The translations under genes were made by a program, and so were the position numbers. DNA of 64,000 nt from an uncultured Sterolibacterium sp. (GTDB taxonomy: Bacteria > Pseudomonadota > Gammaproteobacteria > Burkholderiales > Rhodocyclaceae), in contig CAILCO010000069.1 in NCBI GenBank assembly GCA_903832735.1, forward strand, positions 25,361 to 89,360. Reading direction: 5' to 3'. Of this stretch, positions 60,884 to 64,000 are shown one piece after another. The notes under the pieces are model-generated. The model was not told where the DNA came from. It saw only the letters and a list, made by a program, of their open reading frames with translations, and did not search any database. Position 1 is the stretch's first letter; every line of letters starts with the position of its first letter.

Positions 60884-63754
60884 ATGAATACCACCATACG
60901 GATCCGCGGCGCGCGCACGCACAACCTCAAGAATATCAGCCTCGACCTGCCGAGGAACAAGCTGACCGTAATCACCGGGCTTTCCGGCTCGGGCAAATCG
61001 TCCCTGGCCTTCGATACCCTCTACGCCGAAGGCCAGCGCCGCTACGTCGAATCGCTTTCGGCCTATGCCCGGCAGTTCCTCCAGCTGATGGAGAAACCGG
61101 ATGTGGACCTGATCGAAGGCCTCTCGCCGGCGATCGCCATCGAACAGAAGGCCACCAGCCACAACCCCCGTTCGACCGTCGGTACCGTCACCGAGATCCA
61201 CGATTACCTGCGCCTGCTCTATGCCCGCGCCGGCACGCCGCACTGCCCGGAGCACGGCCTGCCGCTGGAGGCGCAGAGCGTCTCGCAGATGGTCGACCAG
61301 GTGCTGGCGCTGCCCGAGGACACCCGGCTGATGATCCTGGCGCCGGTGGTCGCCAACCGCAAGGGCGAACAGCAGGACCTGTTCGCCGAGCTGCGCGCCC
61401 AGGGCTTCGTGCGTCTGCGGGTGGACGGCACGGTGCATGAGATCGACGCCCTGCCCCAACTCGCCAAGAACAGCAAGCACACCATCGACGTCGTGGTCGA
61501 CCGCCTGAAGGTCCGCCCCGATGCCCGCCAGCGCCTGGCGGAATCCTTCGAGACGGCGCTGACCCACGCCGAGGGACGCGCCGTCGCACTGGAGATGGAA
61601 TCGGGCAAGGAGTACCTGTTCTCGGCCAAGTTCGCCTGCCCGCAATGTTCCTACGCCCTGCAGGAACTGGAGCCGCGGCTGTTCTCCTTCAACAACCCGA
61701 TGGGCGCCTGTCCCAAGTGCGACGGTCTGGGCAGCATCCAGTTCTTCGACCCGGCCCGGGTCGTCGCCTATCCGCACATGTCGCTGGCCGCGGGCTGCAT
61801 CCGCGGCTGGGACAAACGCAACCAGTTCTATTTCCAGATGCTCGAGAGCCTGGCCAAGCATTACGGCTTCAGCACCGGTGAGGCCTTCGAGGACCTTGCC
61901 GAGGATGTCCGGCAGGTCGTGCTGTTCGGTTCCGGACGGGAAAAGATTCCCTTCCGCTATCTCTCGGACGCCGGCCGCGCGACGATCCGCGAGCATGTCT
62001 TCGAGGGCATCATCCCCAGCCTGGAGCGGCGCTACAAGGAAACCGACTCGCTGATGGTGCGCGACGAACTGTCGAAATACCTCAACCACAAGCTCTGTCC
62101 CGACTGCGAAGGTACCCGCCTGCGCCTCGAAGCGCGCCACGTTTTCATCGGCGGACGCCCCCTGCCGCAGGTAAGCGGACTGGCGCTCGCCGCCTGCCGG
62201 CAGTTCTTCCTCGATACCCGGCTCACCGGGCAGCGGGCGCAGGTGGCGGAGAAGATCATCCACGAAATCGTCAGCCGCCTCTCCTTCCTGATCAACGTCG
62301 GCCTCGACTACCTCTCGCTCGACCGCTCCGCGGAAAGCCTCTCCGGCGGAGAATCGCAGCGCATCCGCCTGGCCAGCCAGATCGGCTCGGGACTGACCGG
62401 GGTCATGTACGTGCTCGACGAGCCGTCTATCGGCCTGCATCAGCGCGACAATTCCCGCCTGCTGGAAACGCTGGCCAATCTGCGCGACCTGGGCAACACG
62501 GTGATTGTGGTCGAGCACGACCAGGAGGCGATCGAGGCGGCCGACTACGTGGTGGACATGGGTCCGGGCGCCGGCGAGCACGGCGGCCATGTGGTCGCCG
62601 AAGGCACACCGGCGGAGGTCGCCGCCGACCCGGCATCGCTGACCGGCGCCTACCTTTCCGGGCGCCGCAAGATCGCCGTGCCGGAGCAGCGCACGGCGCC
62701 CGATCCGGAGCGCATGCTGAAAATCACCGGCGCCTGCGGCAACAACCTGAAGGATGTCACGCTGGAGTTGCCGGTGGCGCTATTCACCTGCGTCACCGGC
62801 GTCTCCGGCTCGGGCAAGAGCACCCTGATCAACGACACGCTGTACGCGCTGGCGGCCCGCCATCTCTATGGCAGCGCGCTGGAAGCGGCGCCCTACGCCG
62901 AGGTTTCCGGCCTGGAATTTTTCGACAAGGTGATCAGCGTCGACCAGAGCCCGATCGGCCGCACGCCGCGCTCCAACCCGGCAACCTACACCGGCTTGCT
63001 GACGCCGATCCGCGAACTGTTTGCCGGCGTGACGCAGGCGCGCGAACGCGGCTACGGTCCGGGCCGCTTCTCCTTCAACGTCAAGGGCGGGCGCTGCGAA
63101 GCCTGCCAGGGCGACGGTCTGATCAAGGTGGAAATGCATTTCCTGCCCGACATCTTCGTCCCCTGCGACATCTGCCACGGCAAGCGCTACAACCGCGAGA
63201 CCCTGGAGATCCGCTACAAGGGCAAGAGCATCCACGAGATCCTTGGCATGACCGTGGAGATCGCGCGCGAATTCTTCGACCCGGTGCCGATGGTGGCGAG
63301 AAAACTGCAGACCCTGGTGGACGTCGGCCTGTCCTACATCACGCTGGGACAGAGCGCGACCACGCTCTCCGGCGGCGAAGCGCAGCGCGTCAAGCTGGCC
63401 CTGGAACTATCGAAACGCGACACCGGGCGCACCCTGTACATCCTCGACGAACCGACCACGGGCCTGCACTTCGCCGACATCGAGATGCTCCTCACGGTGC
63501 TGCACCGGCTGCGCGACAACGGCAATACCATCGTGGTCATCGAGCATAACCTCGACGTGATCAAGACCGCTGACTGGCTGATCGACCTCGGTCCCGCCGG
63601 CGGCGACGGCGGCGGCCGGATCATCGCCAGCGGCACGCCGGAGACGGTCGCCGGCGTCGCCGAGAGCCACACCGGTGCTTATCTGGGCAAGCTTCTGGAG
63701 AATCCGGCGGCAGTGCCGGCGGCAGTCCCGGCGACGAAGAAGCCACGGAAGTAA
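60884..63754 (+). CDS. uvrA: Excinuclease ABC subunit A
   Basis: UvrA finds bulky DNA lesions and loads UvrB in nucleotide excision repair. The 956-residue product has two ABC modules: Walker [16 protein letters not shown] and [15 protein letters not shown], signatures [16 protein letters not shown] and [16 protein letters not shown], Walker [15 protein letters not shown] and [14 protein letters not shown]. Zinc-finger cysteines are CPQC...CPKC, CPDC and CEAC...CDIC. The start [17 protein letters not shown] is fixed by homology. Confidence 0.98.
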   Translation: MNTTIRIRGARTHNLKNISLDLPRNKLTVITGLSGSGKSSLAFDTLYAEGQRRYVESLSAYARQFLQLMEKPDVDLIEGLSPAIAIEQKATSHNPRSTVGTVTEIHDYLRLLYARAGTPHCPEHGLPLEAQSVSQMVDQVLALPEDTRLMILAPVVANRKGEQQDLFAELRAQGFVRLRVDGTVHEIDALPQLAKNSKHTIDVVVDRLKVRPDARQRLAESFETALTHAEGRAVALEMESGKEYLFSAKFACPQCSYALQELEPRLFSFNNPMGACPKCDGLGSIQFFDPARVVAYPHMSLAAGCIRGWDKRNQFYFQMLESLAKHYGFSTGEAFEDLAEDVRQVVLFGSGREKIPFRYLSDAGRATIREHVFEGIIPSLERRYKETDSLMVRDELSKYLNHKLCPDCEGTRLRLEARHVFIGGRPLPQVSGLALAACRQFFLDTRLTGQRAQVAEKIIHEIVSRLSFLINVGLDYLSLDRSAESLSGGESQRIRLASQIGSGLTGVMYVLDEPSIGLHQRDNSRLLETLANLRDLGNTVIVVEHDQEAIEAADYVVDMGPGAGEHGGHVVAEGTPAEVAADPASLTGAYLSGRRKIAVPEQRTAPDPERMLKITGACGNNLKDVTLELPVALFTCVTGVSGSGKSTLINDTLYALAARHLYGSALEAAPYAEVSGLEFFDKVISVDQSPIGRTPRSNPATYTGLLTPIRELFAGVTQARERGYGPGRFSFNVKGGRCEACQGDGLIKVEMHFLPDIFVPCDICHGKRYNRETLEIRYKGKSIHEILGMTVEIAREFFDPVPMVARKLQTLVDVGLSYITLGQSATTLSGGEAQRVKLALELSKRDTGRTLYILDEPTTGLHFADIEMLLTVLHRLRDNGNTIVVIEHNLDVIKTADWLIDLGPAGGDGGGRIIASGTPETVAGVAESHTGAYLGKLLENPAAVPAAVPATKKPRK

Positions 63755-63853
63755 ACGCAGGCGAACTGAGCGTCCGCAGCTATCTCGCCGACGCCCAAGA
63801 GCTCGCTGCGAACTCTTGCGGTTCTGCCCATCCGGCAATTCTCGCTTTGCTGA

Positions 63854-64000
63854 CTAGGAAGTGCTAAGTCTTGCTCCTTGTTCTTTCTTAAGGATGGAGG
63901 CGCGCATCGATGCGCGCATGGAAAAGAATATTTGCCCGAAGACCAGGAGCGCGCACACCGTCATGAAGCCCAGGCTGATCGGTCGCTGGAAGAACACCAG
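63854..64000 (-). CDS. Tripartite tricarboxylate transporter TctA-family permease, C-terminal 48 residues (partial)
   Basis: The minus-strand frame entering at base 64000 reads LVFFQRPISLGFMTVCALLV and then GQIFF..., and ends at a TAG at 63854. The FFxRPIS motif followed by a last membrane helix is characteristic of the C-terminus of TctA-type large permeases. The tail repeats M-R-A-S twice over a perfect palindrome (63900-63917). The body of the gene lies beyond the window. It is convergent with uvrA across about 100 bp with no further gene. Confidence 0.72.
   Translation of the reverse strand: MVFFQRPISLGFMTVCALLVFGQIFFSMRASMRASILKKEQGARLSTS

Noticed and set aside
60815..62590. Minus-strand extension that would make the MFS transporter over 1000 residues long
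   Set aside because: The extra part is antisense to uvrA; the transporter start is fixed by its N-terminal family motif.

Overview
The window is a GC-rich chromosomal segment from a Betaproteobacterium, most likely of the Rhodocyclales/Nitrosomonadales group. The evidence is gene order (complete dcw cluster, secA/M23/dciA/lpxC block, trpEGD-C, yraN-diaA-dolP), a typical betaproteobacterial trimeric porin, and several families of short palindromic intergenic repeats. There are about 56 protein genes, one structural RNA (RNase P RNA), and no tRNA, rRNA, CRISPR array, prophage or transposase gene that I could recognise.

Layout. 1-11.2 kb (+ strand mostly): the 3' part of glnE, argJ, an OmpW-type porin, apaG (-), rpe, gph, then a tryptophan operon with a clear leader peptide and attenuator (trpL-trpE-trpG-trpD ... 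trpC). The operon is split between trpD and trpC by a small GxxExxY-family PD-(D/E)XK gene lying between two copies of a palindromic repeat. 11.4-17.3 kb: a major porin, a TPR/O-GlcNAc-transferase-like protein, and a class II aldolase with mtnA (probable DHAP shunt for 5'-deoxynucleoside salvage). 17.3-22.7 kb: secA, an M23 peptidase, dciA, a small membrane protein and lpxC. 22.7-40.5 kb (- strand): the full division and cell-wall cluster mraZ-rsmH-ftsL-ftsI-murE-murF-mraY-murD-ftsW-murG-murC-murB-ddlB-ftsQ-ftsA-ftsZ, with a sigma-70 promoter and a triple MraZ box. 40.7-47.1 kb: rnpB, a DUF3025 gene, a lipoprotein, pyrC, rsmI, and divergent yraN, a HIRAN-domain gene, diaA, dolP and rfaE2. 47.2-58.8 kb (- strand): a tightly coupled catabolic operon (Liv-type ABC transporter, cysteine hydrolase, two PuuE-like cyclic amidohydrolases, aconitase-like large and small subunits, ICL/PEPM-family lyase, orphan TAXI binding protein). 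58.9-64 kb: ssb, an MFS transporter, uvrA, and the 3' end of a TctA-family permease.

Four places look unusual. (1) Five copies (2.35, 9.76, 10.3, 16.1 and 47.1 kb) of an inverted repeat built of 9-bp CACCAAGGA units; two of them bracket the GxxExxY gene that interrupts the trp operon, which suggests a gene/repeat cassette. (2) At the murG-murC junction the first 33 bp of murC are duplicated around a palindrome-rich insertion. This leaves the murC start codon in the loop of a perfect 17-bp inverted repeat and creates a 43-codon ORF that overlaps both genes. (3) The 47-59 kb operon reads as a complete route from a cyclic imide or amide to a 2-/3-carbon pair; substituted maleimides are a possible substrate. 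(4) RNase P RNA carries two extra stem expansions. Repeats have also been built into coding DNA: the aconitase-like subunit has a C-terminal tail encoded by a palindromic repeat.

Gene calls rest on reading the translations against remembered family motifs. Starts were chosen from ribosome-binding sites, ATGA/GTGA overlaps and family N-termini. No intergenic stretch over 300 bp lacks a described feature.
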